64,000 nucleotides of DNA from Muribaculaceae bacterium (GCA_017621845.1 JAGASI010000009.1:58977-122976); one strand, 5' to 3'. Shown: positions 45,326 to 54,781, counted from the first letter of the stretch. The notes: generated by a model not told the origin, from the sequence alone. A program made the numbers and translations.

Positions 45326-47007
45326 TAGCTGATAATATCATCTCGCCACTGGGGTTGACCACCGGAGAGAACCTGCGTGCCGTGATGAGCGGACAGTCAT
45401 CATTGTGCCGTTATGAAGCTACCGATGGACTGCCGTTTCCCTACACAGCCTCGCGTTTCAGCGACACGACCCGCCGTTCATTGACCATAGCTGGGTATAC
45501 ATTCTGGGAGTCATTGGTTATCAACTCGATAAGACGGGCTCTCGGCCAATGCCAAGGACTGATGAATGGCACTACCGCTCTTATACTGAGCACCACCAAG
45601 GCCAATGTAGGTATGCTTAAAAGCCCTGATGACGAGCCCTTTGTCACCAGCCCGGGACAGTCGGCATTAAGGGTTGCACAAGCCCTGGGCCTCGACACCA
45701 TGCCGATAGTTGTCAGCAACGCGTGCATCTCGGGGGTGTCAGCGATGATTACCGCCGACAGGCTGTTGAAGTCGGGTGATTATGACAACGCCATAGTATG
45801 TGGTGCCGAAGAGTTGAGCCGCTTTATAATATCGGGATTTCACTCACTGATGGCACTGTCAGAGGATGAGTGCCGACCATTTGACATCGAGCGTCTGGGT
45901 CTTAACCTTGGCGAAGCTGCCGCTACCGTCATCCTGACGCGTCATGGCTCGCCCATCGCTCCACAGTGGCAGATAATGGATTGGGCCGTCAGCAACGACA
46001 GCTACCATATCAGCAGTCCCTCGCCACGGGGTGACGGCACACTGCGCGTCCTCGACCGACTGACACGGGGCATCGATATCAACGATGTGGCAGTGATTAA
46101 TCTTCACGGCACCGCCACCATGTACAATGACCAGATGGAGTCCAAGGCCATAGAACGTGCCAACATGTCAGATGTCCCTGCCAATGCTCTCAAAGGATAC
46201 TTTGGTCACACGATGGGCGCTGCCGGTATACTCGAGACTATACTCACATACAGAGCCCTTGACGAGGGTTTGATACTCGCCACACGGGGCTTCTCGGAGA
46301 TTGGGGTCAGCGCCAAGGTTAACATCTCGCCCGAGACAAGAATGACCGATAAAAAAACTTTTGTCAAAATCATCTCGGGATTTGGCGGTGGCAACGCCGG
46401 GATAAGGATTACAAAAACGACCGTGCCGGCCGAGCAACAATTGACATGCAACTCTCTCTCGATAACCCATCGCGTGACAATCACCCCACATCGGCTTTGG
46501 CTCGACGGCATCGATTATCCAATGGCCAATAACGGCTCGTCCACGTTGACCGACATCTATAAAAAATATGTCGGGGATTACCCCAAGTTTTACAAAATGG
46601 ACTCATTGTCCAAATTGGGGTTTGTCGCCGCGCGCATATTGACCAATGCCGAGTCAGATAACGATGCCTCGACAACGAGAGATATAGCGCTGTTCAACAA
46701 AAAATCATCATTGATGACCGATATTGAATATATCGCGTCGGTCGGACACGGTAGAGACTTTTACCCCTCGCCTTCGATATTTGTATATACCCTCCCCAAT
46801 ATCGTCACCGGCGAGATTGCAATAAACCATAAATACTGTGGTGAGACCGTGTTCTATGTACTGCCCGACCGGGACGACGAGTTAATCAACCGCCTTGTCA
46901 GAAGCATGACCGCCGACAAAAACCATAGCTCAATTTTGGCCGGATGGGTAGAATATGAAAGTCCTGACCAATTTGTGGCCGACATGTTCATAGCCCAAAA
47001 ACAATAG
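45313..47007 (+). CDS. Ketosynthase with fused C-terminal CLF-like half domain (KS2)
   Basis: 564 residues, about 150 more than a plain KS. The N-terminal ketosynthase domain has Cys138 (SNACISGVS), His in NLHGTATMYND and His in YFGHTMGAAG, so the active site is intact. From about residue 390 a second domain begins (HRLWLDGIDYPM) with PSPSIFVYTLPNIVTGEIAINHKYCGE, resembling the N-terminal beta-ketoacyl synthase family PF13723, which in many aryl polyene clusters is a separate chain-length-factor-like protein without catalytic Cys. The fused half domain thus may act as an internal partner. It follows the thioesterase gene (overlap of 13 bp) and precedes ACP2. Confidence 0.82.
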   Translation: MATIIADNIISPLGLTTGENLRAVMSGQSSLCRYEATDGLPFPYTASRFSDTTRRSLTIAGYTFWESLVINSIRRALGQCQGLMNGTTALILSTTKANVGMLKSPDDEPFVTSPGQSALRVAQALGLDTMPIVVSNACISGVSAMITADRLLKSGDYDNAIVCGAEELSRFIISGFHSLMALSEDECRPFDIERLGLNLGEAAATVILTRHGSPIAPQWQIMDWAVSNDSYHISSPSPRGDGTLRVLDRLTRGIDINDVAVINLHGTATMYNDQMESKAIERANMSDVPANALKGYFGHTMGAAGILETILTYRALDEGLILATRGFSEIGVSAKVNISPETRMTDKKTFVKIISGFGGGNAGIRITKTTVPAEQQLTCNSLSITHRVTITPHRLWLDGIDYPMANNGSSTLTDIYKKYVGDYPKFYKMDSLSKLGFVAARILTNAESDNDASTTRDIALFNKKSSLMTDIEYIASVGHGRDFYPSPSIFVYTLPNIVTGEIAINHKYCGETVFYVLPDRDDELINRLVRSMTADKNHSSILAGWVEYESPDQFVADMFIAQKQ

Positions 47008-47061
47008 GTCTCTTATGCAAGACACACACATATCAACAAGTTTAAATCAGTAAATAAGACA

Positions 47062-47322
47062 ATGGAAGAAATCATCAGCCAACTTAAAGTAAAAATAATC
47101 GAAGCACTGAATCTTGAAGAGATGACTCCCGAGAGCATCGATGCCACCACTCCCCTGTTTGGAGAAGAAGGCCTCGGACTCGACTCCATAGATGCACTCG
47201 AGATAATCGTGCTCCTGGAGAAAAATTACGGTATCAGACTTGCCAATGCCGCCGAGGGCAAGAAGGTGTTCACCAACATCGAGAGCATAGCCCGATACGT
47301 TAGTGAACATCGCACTAAATAA
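47062..47322 (+). CDS. Acyl carrier protein 2
   Basis: 86 residues with the phosphopantetheine Ser42 in LGLDSIDALEIIV; note Ile in place of the usual Leu after Ser. Acidic, four-helix carrier fold. Located between the two extended ketosynthases (54 bp after KS2, 54 bp before KS3), so it is the natural candidate for the main chain carrier. No signal peptide. Confidence 0.92.
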   Translation: MEEIISQLKVKIIEALNLEEMTPESIDATTPLFGEEGLGLDSIDALEIIVLLEKNYGIRLANAAEGKKVFTNIESIARYVSEHRTK

Positions 47323-47376
47323 CAACTGTCATACATACAGATAATTATCAACAAAAACAACACAGTTAAAAAAAGC

Positions 47377-49137
47377 GTGGCTAAAAGCATAGCGATAACA
47401 GGCTCGGGAATAATCTGTGCCATAGGTAACGACCGGGATATGGTGCTCAAGTCTCTTAGGGCCGGGACACGAGGTATCGGCCCGGTCAGCTATCTCCAAT
47501 CCTCCCACCGCGACTTGCCTGTCGGTGAGGTCAAGATGACCGATAACGAGATGAAACGGCAACTGGGCTTGCCTGAAGATGCCGTGTACAGCCGCACTTC
47601 GTTGTTGGGGGCAATAGCCCTTGGTCAGGCATTGGCCGACGCCCCGCTCTCGGTGAAGGATCTGGAGGGCAAGCGCGTGGTATTCATCTCGGGAACGACT
47701 GTCGGAGGCATGGACGTGATAGAACGATATTACAGTGAGATGACCGCCGGAGACGATATGGCTAAGTATGTCAATCGTCACGAGTGTGGTTACAATACCG
47801 ATGAGATAGCACGTATATGTGGACTGTCGGCCAAGACAGTGACCATCTCCACGGCATGCTCATCGGCACTTAACGCCATCATCCTCGGCTCCCGCATGTT
47901 GCTGTCACGTCAAGCCGATATAGTGATAGCCGGTGGTACCGAGGCCCTGAGCCGCTTCCATCTTAACGGCTTCAACAGCCTGATGATACTTGACCACGAG
48001 CCATGCCGCCCGTTTGACAAGACACGCCGTGGCCTTAATCTTGGCGAGGGCGCCGCTTATGTGGTGCTTGAGAGGGAAGACGACGCCTTGAAGGCCCTGA
48101 GACACCCTCGTGGGTATATCTCGGGATTTGGCAACCGATGTGACGCCTATCATCAGACAGCGACCTCGCCCGAGGGCGATGGTGCCTTCCTGGCCATGAG
48201 CGACGCGATGACTATGAGTGGACTCGCTCCCGGGGATATCGACTATATCAACGCCCATGGCACCGGAACACCCGACAACGACCACAGTGAGTCAGTGGCA
48301 ATTACACGACTCTTCGGTGACGCTTGTCCGCGCGTGTCATCAACCAAGGCTGTTACCGGACACACCACATCGGCATCGGGAAGCATTGAAACCGTTATAT
48401 GCCTGCTGGCAATCAAGCATAACTTTGCCCCGGACAATATCGGATGGACCTCAAAGGACGACGGTTGCATAACCCCATGTATGGGAGAGCGTGAAGTGGA
48501 ACTGAAAAATGTGATGTGCAACTCGTTTGGATTTGGGGGCAACGACTCATCGATAATCATTACCGACAAGCCACGCACGTTAAACTTCGGTCAATGTCAC
48601 GATGCCATATCTTCAACACCTGTACACGAGCTTGGTGACAAGGCCGACCTGTCGATGGTCAAACAATATATCTCGCCAATGGAAGCACGACGCATGAGCA
48701 CACTCATGAAAGCCGCGATACTGACCTCCATGGCAGCCATGAATGATGTTCCCAACCGCCGGGTCGATGCCATTATCATCGCCACACGATATGGTATGCT
48801 CGAACAGGGCCAGAAAATACTTGACCATCTGACAACTCATGGCGAGGACCAGGTCAGCCCGACAATATTCATGCAGAGTACCCATAATACCATAGCCGGC
48901 TCGTTGGCGATAAGACTTAAATGCCATGGCTACAACATCACTTATGCCAACGGGGACAACCTGTTGGACACGGCATTGCAAGACGCCCGTGACCTTATCT
49001 CAGAGGGTAAAGCCAACACTGTCCTGGTAGGATGCCATGATTATTGCACAGAGACCTTCATGAATATTTATGATACAGCCGGAATAAAATTTACCGGCCG
49101 ACTCAATTCCAAAAGCTTGATCTTATATAAAGAATAA
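47377..49137 (+). CDS. Ketosynthase with fused C-terminal CLF-like half domain (KS3)
   Basis: 586 residues from GTG 47377 (AKSIAITGSGII). The N-terminal KS domain is complete: Cys161 in STACSSALN, His in NAHGTGTPDND and His in AVTGHTTSASG. After about residue 405 there is an extra domain (SPMEARRMSTLMKAAILTSM) that contains SPTIFMQSTHNTIAGSLAIR and TVLVGCHDYCTET. It looks like the PF13723 chain-length-factor-like fold with the Cys replaced (STHN). With KS2 it gives the cluster two condensing enzymes that carry a built-in inert half. It could catalyse elongation and set chain length. Confidence 0.82.
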   Translation: MAKSIAITGSGIICAIGNDRDMVLKSLRAGTRGIGPVSYLQSSHRDLPVGEVKMTDNEMKRQLGLPEDAVYSRTSLLGAIALGQALADAPLSVKDLEGKRVVFISGTTVGGMDVIERYYSEMTAGDDMAKYVNRHECGYNTDEIARICGLSAKTVTISTACSSALNAIILGSRMLLSRQADIVIAGGTEALSRFHLNGFNSLMILDHEPCRPFDKTRRGLNLGEGAAYVVLEREDDALKALRHPRGYISGFGNRCDAYHQTATSPEGDGAFLAMSDAMTMSGLAPGDIDYINAHGTGTPDNDHSESVAITRLFGDACPRVSSTKAVTGHTTSASGSIETVICLLAIKHNFAPDNIGWTSKDDGCITPCMGEREVELKNVMCNSFGFGGNDSSIIITDKPRTLNFGQCHDAISSTPVHELGDKADLSMVKQYISPMEARRMSTLMKAAILTSMAAMNDVPNRRVDAIIIATRYGMLEQGQKILDHLTTHGEDQVSPTIFMQSTHNTIAGSLAIRLKCHGYNITYANGDNLLDTALQDARDLISEGKANTVLVGCHDYCTETFMNIYDTAGIKFTGRLNSKSLILYKE

Positions 49138-49210
49138 CAAACACCTCCTCCCCCTGATTAAACAAATAGCTTAAAAACAATTCATGTAAATTAAAAGCAT
49201 ATAATAGATA

Positions 49211-49594
49211 ATGATAAACACGTTAAATAGTCTTGGATCCTATGCCATGATTGTATTGGCTCTGATACAGAGTAGCCTCCTGGCTACCGGTCAGGTATTC
49301 CTGAAACTGGGACTGAGCAAAATCAATGCCTTTGAGTGGAGCGGGACATTCTGGCGCTCATTCCTGTCCAACTGGCAGATAGGTTTGTCGTTGATAAGTT
49401 TTAGCGGTGCCGGACTGATATGGTTTTATATCATCAAAAAATATCCGTTGAGCACAGCCTATCCACTGGTAAGCCTCAGCTATGTGTTCGGTATGTTGGC
49501 CGCCGTGTGGGTATTCCATGAAGACGTCTCGGTAAACAAATGGATAGGCGCCGCCTTGATTATCGTTGGATGCTATATAATAACTAAACCTTAA
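49211..49594 (+). CDS. Small EamA/SMR-like membrane protein
   Basis: 127 residues, four predicted TM helices, with QVFLKLGLSK near the first helix and PLSTAYPLVSLSYVFGMLAAVWVF, the typical pattern of the EamA/SMR small transporters such as ArnE/ArnF. Those proteins flip or export lipid-linked aminosugars or small cations. In this cluster it may move a lipid-linked intermediate across the inner membrane. It follows KS3 by 73 bp and is 4 bp from LolA. The function is inferred from context. Confidence 0.72.
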   Translation: MINTLNSLGSYAMIVLALIQSSLLATGQVFLKLGLSKINAFEWSGTFWRSFLSNWQIGLSLISFSGAGLIWFYIIKKYPLSTAYPLVSLSYVFGMLAAVWVFHEDVSVNKWIGAALIIVGCYIITKP

Positions 49595-49598
49595 GACT

Positions 49599-50222
49599 AT
49601 GACACGTAGATTATTACTCATTCTCATTATAACACTTGTCGGTAACCTGACAATCTCAGCCACCATCAACCAAACTCAGGTACTCAAAGAGATAAGCGTG
49701 GCTGCGGCATCAACCAAGACCATGCAGTGTGACTTTGTCCAGACCAAGTCGCTTAAGATGTTGGGTGACAAAATGATTTCCAAGGGACAGATGTGGTGTC
49801 AGAACCCATCCCTCCTCAGATGGCAATACAACACCCCATATAACTATATATTTATCCTCAACGGCAATACAGTGAAAATTGCCAAGGGCAAGCGTCGCGA
49901 CACGATAGACATTAATAAAAACAAGATGTTTAAAGAGATTGCACGCATAATGATGAACAGTGTGTTGGGAAACGTCCTGACTGACAAAAAAGACTTCTCG
50001 GCATCAGTCATCGCCCGGCACCGATACTATATAGTCACCCTCGTCCCTCAGAAAAAGGAGATGAAACAGATGTTCAAGTCGATACTCCTTCACTTTGATA
50101 CCGTGCTGAAAGTGGTGACCAAGGTTGAAATGATAGAAAAAAACGGCGACAATACCGTTATCCAATTAAACAATATCAAAGTTAACAAACCCATCAATGC
50201 ATCGGTATTTAAAGTTGATTAA
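49599..50222 (+). CDS. LolA-like periplasmic lipid carrier
   Basis: 207 residues. Signal peptide (LLLILIITLVGNLTISA). The mature part fits the LolA family: QCDFVQTKSLKMLGDKMISKGQMW, LLRWQYNTPYNYIF, and a beta sandwich with a C-terminal helix-strand. LolA proteins ferry lipoproteins from the inner to the outer membrane; dedicated LolA-like proteins are a regular part of aryl polyene clusters and may carry the lipid-linked pigment. It overlaps the next gene by 26 bp and lies 4 bp after the EamA-like gene. This is not the housekeeping LolA by location. Confidence 0.85.
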   Translation: MTRRLLLILIITLVGNLTISATINQTQVLKEISVAAASTKTMQCDFVQTKSLKMLGDKMISKGQMWCQNPSLLRWQYNTPYNYIFILNGNTVKIAKGKRRDTIDINKNKMFKEIARIMMNSVLGNVLTDKKDFSASVIARHRYYIVTLVPQKKEMKQMFKSILLHFDTVLKVVTKVEMIEKNGDNTVIQLNNIKVNKPINASVFKVD

Positions 50223-50628
50223 CATACTGCTGGCAGTGCTGGCCATGGGGCTGAAGCTCAACGCCATCCCGCCTGACACTACCTATCCCGACTCGGTGGA
50301 CAGTCGCCTCAGGTATGAAATGGTCATCGAGATGCCCAAGGCATACCTCAGCGGCATGCTGATTATGCACCGACCCGCCGAAGGCATTGTCAACGGCAGT
50401 ATAATCAATGAGTTTGGCCTCTCTCTGATGGACTTCAGATATGACGAAGTGAAAGACAAGGTGAAGATTATAAACATTACCGATAAGTTAAACAAATGGT
50501 ATATAAGACGCACACTGCGCTCTGACCTCAAAAAAGTTTTAAACGCGATGAAAGCAGGCGCTCAGCAATATACCAACACCAAGCGCAAAATTAATTATAC
50601 CTTCAGGTTATCACATGAAGCTAATTGA
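50197..50628 (+). CDS. Small secreted protein, possibly LolB/DUF3261-like
   Basis: 143 residues with a signal-like start (LINILLAVLAMGLKLNA) inside the last codons of the LolA gene. The mature part (RYEMVIEMPKAYLSGMLIMHRP, then LSLMDFRYDEVKDKVKII) has the LolB-like pattern of a beta sandwich that receives lipids at the outer membrane; no lipobox Cys is visible. Its position next to LolA parallels the lipoprotein found in the E. coli aryl polyene cluster. It overlaps the next dehydratase by 14 bp. A LolB-like role is an inference with modest support. Confidence 0.6.
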   Translation: MHRYLKLINILLAVLAMGLKLNAIPPDTTYPDSVDSRLRYEMVIEMPKAYLSGMLIMHRPAEGIVNGSIINEFGLSLMDFRYDEVKDKVKIINITDKLNKWYIRRTLRSDLKKVLNAMKAGAQQYTNTKRKINYTFRLSHEAN

Positions 50629-50986
50629 AAACTTATATAAGATAACAGCACGGACATCAACCGATGACGCTGTCATATATCAGATAGAATTGCTCGCCGA
50701 CAGCCCTATATACAAGGCCCACTTCCCCGGCAATCCTATCACTCCGGGAGTATGTCAGATACAGATGGCCCTCGAACTGCTCGAGATAATAGAGAATCAA
50801 AAGCTGAATATCAAGACGCTTAAAAACGTCAAGTTTATATCGGCTCTCATTCCACAAGGCCAACACATCAGCGTTGTTTTCAACAATATAACCCGTCAGG
50901 AAAACGAGATCAAAACCCAAGCGACAATCAAGGATACCAATGATGTCATCTATGCCAAAATATCATTACAGACAGTCATTGCGTGA
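50615..50986 (+). CDS. Hotdog-fold hydroxyacyl-ACP dehydratase-like protein 2
   Basis: 123 residues. It has the FabZ catalytic His: YKAHFPGNPITPGV (His36). At the position of the FabZ Glu, 14 residues later, there is Gln50 (CQIQMALEL), so the site is incomplete in the opposite way to the dehydratase at 44402. FabZ-type active sites lie at the dimer interface, with His from one chain and Glu from the other, so a heterodimer of the two proteins could restore one full site. It overlaps the preceding gene by 14 bp and the next by 47 bp. Confidence 0.85.
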   Translation: MKLIENLYKITARTSTDDAVIYQIELLADSPIYKAHFPGNPITPGVCQIQMALELLEIIENQKLNIKTLKNVKFISALIPQGQHISVVFNNITRQENEIKTQATIKDTNDVIYAKISLQTVIA

Positions 50987-52448
50987 CCGTGGCATCTGTG
51001 TCATCATCCCGACATATAACAATGGCGGGACGATAGCCGATGTGGTGGAGCGTGCTCTGCTACAGTGTGCCGACGTGATTGTCGTGAATGATGGCTCGAC
51101 CGATGATACAGCCCGTATCCTATCAGGTATCGATGGCATAGACATCATCACTCTGGACAGGAACCAAGGTAAGGGCTCGGCGCTAAAGCATGGATTTAAA
51201 CATGCCATCAAGCGTGGATTTGCCTATGCCATAACGCTTGATGGCGACGGACAACACTACCCCGAGGATATAGAAGTATTCTATAAAGCCAATCTCCAAT
51301 ACCCCGGATGTCTGATTGTAGGCGCGCGACGGTTGGATGGCGTCCAGCGCTCGCGACAAAGTTCTTTTGCCAACAGCTTCAGCAATTTCTGGTTCAGTGT
51401 CCAGACATTCCACCGCCTGCCTGACACCCAGACCGGTTACCGGCTATACCCACTACATCATCTATATGGACTTCAGTTTCTGACATCGCGTTATGAAGCC
51501 GAGTTGGAATTACTGGTATTAGCCTCGTGGCATGGCGTGAAATTGGTCTCACGTCCTGTCAACGTATATTACCCCAATCCATGTGACCGGGTCTCTCACT
51601 TCCGTCCCATACGCGACTTTGCCCGCATATCGGTCCTGAACACCATGTTATGTTTCTTGGCTATAATCTATGGACTGCCATGCTTCCTGCTGAGAGCACT
51701 GCGTACCATGCTGTTCACACTTACTACCTATCTGGTGTACATAGCCGGTGCCACGGTCATTACACCTATAGCACTGGGCAAGCATATCTACAGCAAGATC
51801 ACCCATAAAAACACTTCTGCCCTACACCGGATAATCCATTTCTTCAGCCGGTTGACAGTTAAAGCCCTGGGGTTGTTCGGCGCCAAGGTCAAGGTTGACA
51901 ATCCCGGTGGAGAAACATTCCGGAAACCGGCGATTATAATATGCAACCACCAGAGTCAACTGGATATCATAGTCCAGCTGAACCTGGTCAAAAAAGTCGT
52001 ATTCCTCACCAACGACTGGGTGTGGAACAATCCGGTAATCGGAGGCATTGTGAGATGTGCCGAGTATTACCCCGTCTCGTTGGGACTGGACGAGCTGATG
52101 CCCAGATTGAAAGCTCTGGTCGAGAGAGGATACTCAATATCGATTTTCCCTGAGGGCACGCGCTCGGGTGACGGCAGTATTGAACGTTTCCATAAAGGTG
52201 TATTCCTTATTGCCTCTCAACTCAACCTTGACATACTCCCGATGGTATTATACGGGACCGGGAGAGTAATGCCCAAGCATGGATGGACAATACATCGTTG
52301 GCCTATAGAATTGGGCGTATATCCTCGTATCGCTCCGTCGATGATGACACAATACGGTGACACTCTTAGGCTTCAGGCCCAAAATATGCGCCACCGTTAT
52401 CAAGAAATTTATAACGAGATGAAAAACCAAATAGAGAGAAATGTCTGA
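50940..52448 (+). CDS. Bifunctional glycosyltransferase (GT2) / lysophospholipid acyltransferase
   Basis: 502 residues. The N-terminal GT2 domain (about 15-230) has VIIPTYNNGGTI, VVNDGSTDDT and LDGDGQHYPED, the metal- and nucleotide-sugar-binding region. Two TM-like segments follow at about 240-290. The C-terminal PlsC-type acyltransferase (about 300-490) has NHQSQLD and FPEGTRSGDG, the NHx4D and substrate motifs. A dolichol-phosphate mannosyltransferase-like GT2 fused to an acyltransferase is a known component of aryl polyene and flexirubin clusters, and suggests a glycosylated, acylated product. It overlaps the dehydratase by 47 bp and the next gene by 8 bp. Confidence 0.87.
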   Translation: MMSSMPKYHYRQSLRDRGICVIIPTYNNGGTIADVVERALLQCADVIVVNDGSTDDTARILSGIDGIDIITLDRNQGKGSALKHGFKHAIKRGFAYAITLDGDGQHYPEDIEVFYKANLQYPGCLIVGARRLDGVQRSRQSSFANSFSNFWFSVQTFHRLPDTQTGYRLYPLHHLYGLQFLTSRYEAELELLVLASWHGVKLVSRPVNVYYPNPCDRVSHFRPIRDFARISVLNTMLCFLAIIYGLPCFLLRALRTMLFTLTTYLVYIAGATVITPIALGKHIYSKITHKNTSALHRIIHFFSRLTVKALGLFGAKVKVDNPGGETFRKPAIIICNHQSQLDIIVQLNLVKKVVFLTNDWVWNNPVIGGIVRCAEYYPVSLGLDELMPRLKALVERGYSISIFPEGTRSGDGSIERFHKGVFLIASQLNLDILPMVLYGTGRVMPKHGWTIHRWPIELGVYPRIAPSMMTQYGDTLRLQAQNMRHRYQEIYNEMKNQIERNV

Positions 52449-53949
52449 TCAACGAGTCATAATCATTGGAGCCGGCCTCGGTGGCCTCATGTGTGGTGCC
52501 ATACTCGCCAGGGAAGGATACCGGGTGACAGTGGTAGAGAAAAATGCCCACATCGGCGGTTGTCTACAGAGCTATCATCGATGTGGGACAGTCTTTGATA
52601 CCGGTATGCACATCTTTGGCGGAATGGCTCACGATGGCAATATAAGACTTATATGTGACTATCTGGGAATAACTGATCAATTGACGATATCTGACCTTGA
52701 CAAATCGGCCGATGTCGAAGTGTTTGTAAAAAACAACGACCAATCAATCAACTTTAACATGCACCGTCGCTCGTTTGTCAATAACTTGGCTGAAATCTTC
52801 CCTGATCAGAAAGACAACCTCGAGCGCTACCTCGACAAAGTTGATGCTGTGATGGACTGCATGGACCTTTTCCACCTGCGCCGATGTTCAAGCCGCCCAC
52901 ACTCTACTTCCAACCCCGACTTCCTTATTGCCGCCAATGAATTTGTCGACAAGTATATTGATGATTACCGACTCAGAGCGCTTATGTCGGTTTTCAACAT
53001 ACTGTATGCCGGCGAATACAACATCACTCCCGCCTATCTCCACTCATCGATTACAAGTATATTCCTCAACGGCGCCTGCCGTATTGTCGGTGGCTACCAG
53101 AACCTCGCCAAGGCATTGGCTGATGTAATAACCGGGGCAAATGGCCAAATCCACACCCTCAGCCATGTCAGCAAGATAATACTGAACGACGGACGGGCAA
53201 CACAGGTCGTGACCAATCGTGGAAAGGTATTTGAGGGTGATTATTTCATATATGCTTCGCCGGTGACCTCGTTGTGTGACATGGTTGGCGATAATGACGT
53301 TTTATCCCGAAACTACCGTCTGTTCATGGCATCTCGCCATGACTCGCTCTCATCGTTTATCGTAAATATCAAGCTTAAAAAGAACACCATACCATATAAT
53401 AACCGTATAGGATTTTATCTCGAGGATTATAGCTCGGTGTGGAATTATGACGCTGTTGCCGGTATTGACAAATTCATGTATATGACACCCCCGACACTCA
53501 ACCAGGGTGAATATGCCGAGACTCTTAACATAGTCGCGCCTATGAGCTGGCAAGCTGTCAAACAATGGGAAAATGTTGTAAACCGACATTGTGACCCATC
53601 GTATGAAAATTTTAAGAATAAAGTCACCAATGCCATAATTGACAGGCTCGAAAATATATATCCTCACATTAAAGACTCCATAGAATATATAGACTCAGCC
53701 ACGCCACTCACGATTCACGACTTTACCGGCGTGAGAGGCGGCGCAATGTGTGGTCTGAGAAAAAACTGTGCTGACCCGATGCCATTCATTCCACTGCATA
53801 CCAAAATTCCCAATCTGTTGCTCACCGGTCAAAGCGTCAATATGCATGGATTTTGTGGCGTCACCCTCACCGCAATCCAGACATGTGAGGCTATCCTTGG
53901 ACGTGACTACCTGATAAATAAGATTAACCCACATGAAACGACTGATTAA
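52441..53949 (+). CDS. FAD-dependent oxidoreductase (phytoene desaturase/RetSat-like)
   Basis: 502 residues. Rossmann FAD motif VIIIGAGLGGLMCGA at the N terminus, then VVEKNAHIGG; the C-terminal FAD contact is near residues 460-490 (LLLTGQSVNMHGFCGVTLTA). It fits the NAD(P)/FAD-dependent phytoene desaturase/retinol saturase superfamily, whose members add or remove double bonds in polyenes. In this cluster it might tune the conjugation of the chain or act on the ring. It overlaps the upstream gene by 8 bp and the next by 17 bp. Cytoplasmic or membrane-associated. The reaction is not known. Confidence 0.82.
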   Translation: MSDQRVIIIGAGLGGLMCGAILAREGYRVTVVEKNAHIGGCLQSYHRCGTVFDTGMHIFGGMAHDGNIRLICDYLGITDQLTISDLDKSADVEVFVKNNDQSINFNMHRRSFVNNLAEIFPDQKDNLERYLDKVDAVMDCMDLFHLRRCSSRPHSTSNPDFLIAANEFVDKYIDDYRLRALMSVFNILYAGEYNITPAYLHSSITSIFLNGACRIVGGYQNLAKALADVITGANGQIHTLSHVSKIILNDGRATQVVTNRGKVFEGDYFIYASPVTSLCDMVGDNDVLSRNYRLFMASRHDSLSSFIVNIKLKKNTIPYNNRIGFYLEDYSSVWNYDAVAGIDKFMYMTPPTLNQGEYAETLNIVAPMSWQAVKQWENVVNRHCDPSYENFKNKVTNAIIDRLENIYPHIKDSIEYIDSATPLTIHDFTGVRGGAMCGLRKNCADPMPFIPLHTKIPNLLLTGQSVNMHGFCGVTLTAIQTCEAILGRDYLINKINPHETTD

Positions 53950-54772
53950 TGTAATATTAGGTCTGACGATGTCGATTTGTTGTTATCCACATATTAATAT
54001 CTGGGAAGGCACTGAGTGCCCCAAGAAGGTGACGTTAACCCCATATATAGCTGAAGGTGAAAACAATCCGGCAGTTATAGTGTGCCCTGGTGGCAGTTAT
54101 TTCTGGCATGACCATGTGTCTGAAGGCTCAGTCGTGGCTCAATGGCTTCAGCGTAACGGCATCTCGGCTTTTGTCCTGGATTATCGCACGGCCAATGTCG
54201 CGGCGTTTATTTTCCATCACCGGTATTTGTTCCGTGGCAACCGATACCCCGATCCTCAGGATGACCTCAGGCAGGCTGTCAAACTGGTGAGGGAGCGGGC
54301 TCGAGAGTTCGCGGTCAACCCCCACCGGGTAGGAGCAATGGGCTTTTCGGCAGGTGGACATCTGGTGATGTCGTCTTCCTACCTCTTTGATGTCGATGAC
54401 CGACCTGATTTTATTGTGCCGATATATCCGGTGGTGACGATGACCCACGAGTGTGTGCATAAACGTTCGCGCCGTGGACTATTGGGTGACGATAAGCAGA
54501 ATGATGCCGAACTGAAACATCTGCTGTCGCTCGAGAGACATGTGTCTTCTGATTGTCCTCCGGTATTTCTGGTCAACTGTGTCGATGATCCGGTTGTGGA
54601 TTATCGTAACTCGGTATTGCTTGACTCGGCGCTGACTGAGGCCGGCGTTAAACATGTTTACCTGCAATATAAGACAGGAGGTCACGGATTTGGCGCATCG
54701 CCTGATAAGGGGACGGTGGAATGCCGACAATGGATGGATGAGTTTATCAAATGGATTAAGTCGCTGATTTAG
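53933..54772 (+). CDS. Secreted alpha/beta hydrolase (esterase, BD-FAE-like)
   Basis: 279 residues. A signal-like N terminus (INVILGLTMSICCY) is followed by an alpha/beta hydrolase fold: oxyanion CPGGSYFW, nucleophile Ser in GFSAGGH, Asp in VDDPVVDY, His in GGHGFG. The family includes acetyl-xylan esterases and other carbohydrate esterases. In the middle of the polyketide operon it could trim an ester on the exported pigment, or be an unrelated enzyme caught in the operon. It overlaps the oxidoreductase gene by 17 bp and sits 9 bp before the exporter gene. Confidence 0.82.
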   Translation: MKRLINVILGLTMSICCYPHINIWEGTECPKKVTLTPYIAEGENNPAVIVCPGGSYFWHDHVSEGSVVAQWLQRNGISAFVLDYRTANVAAFIFHHRYLFRGNRYPDPQDDLRQAVKLVRERAREFAVNPHRVGAMGFSAGGHLVMSSSYLFDVDDRPDFIVPIYPVVTMTHECVHKRSRRGLLGDDKQNDAELKHLLSLERHVSSDCPPVFLVNCVDDPVVDYRNSVLLDSALTEAGVKHVYLQYKTGGHGFGASPDKGTVECRQWMDEFIKWIKSLI

Positions 54773-54781
54773 TTTTTATTG

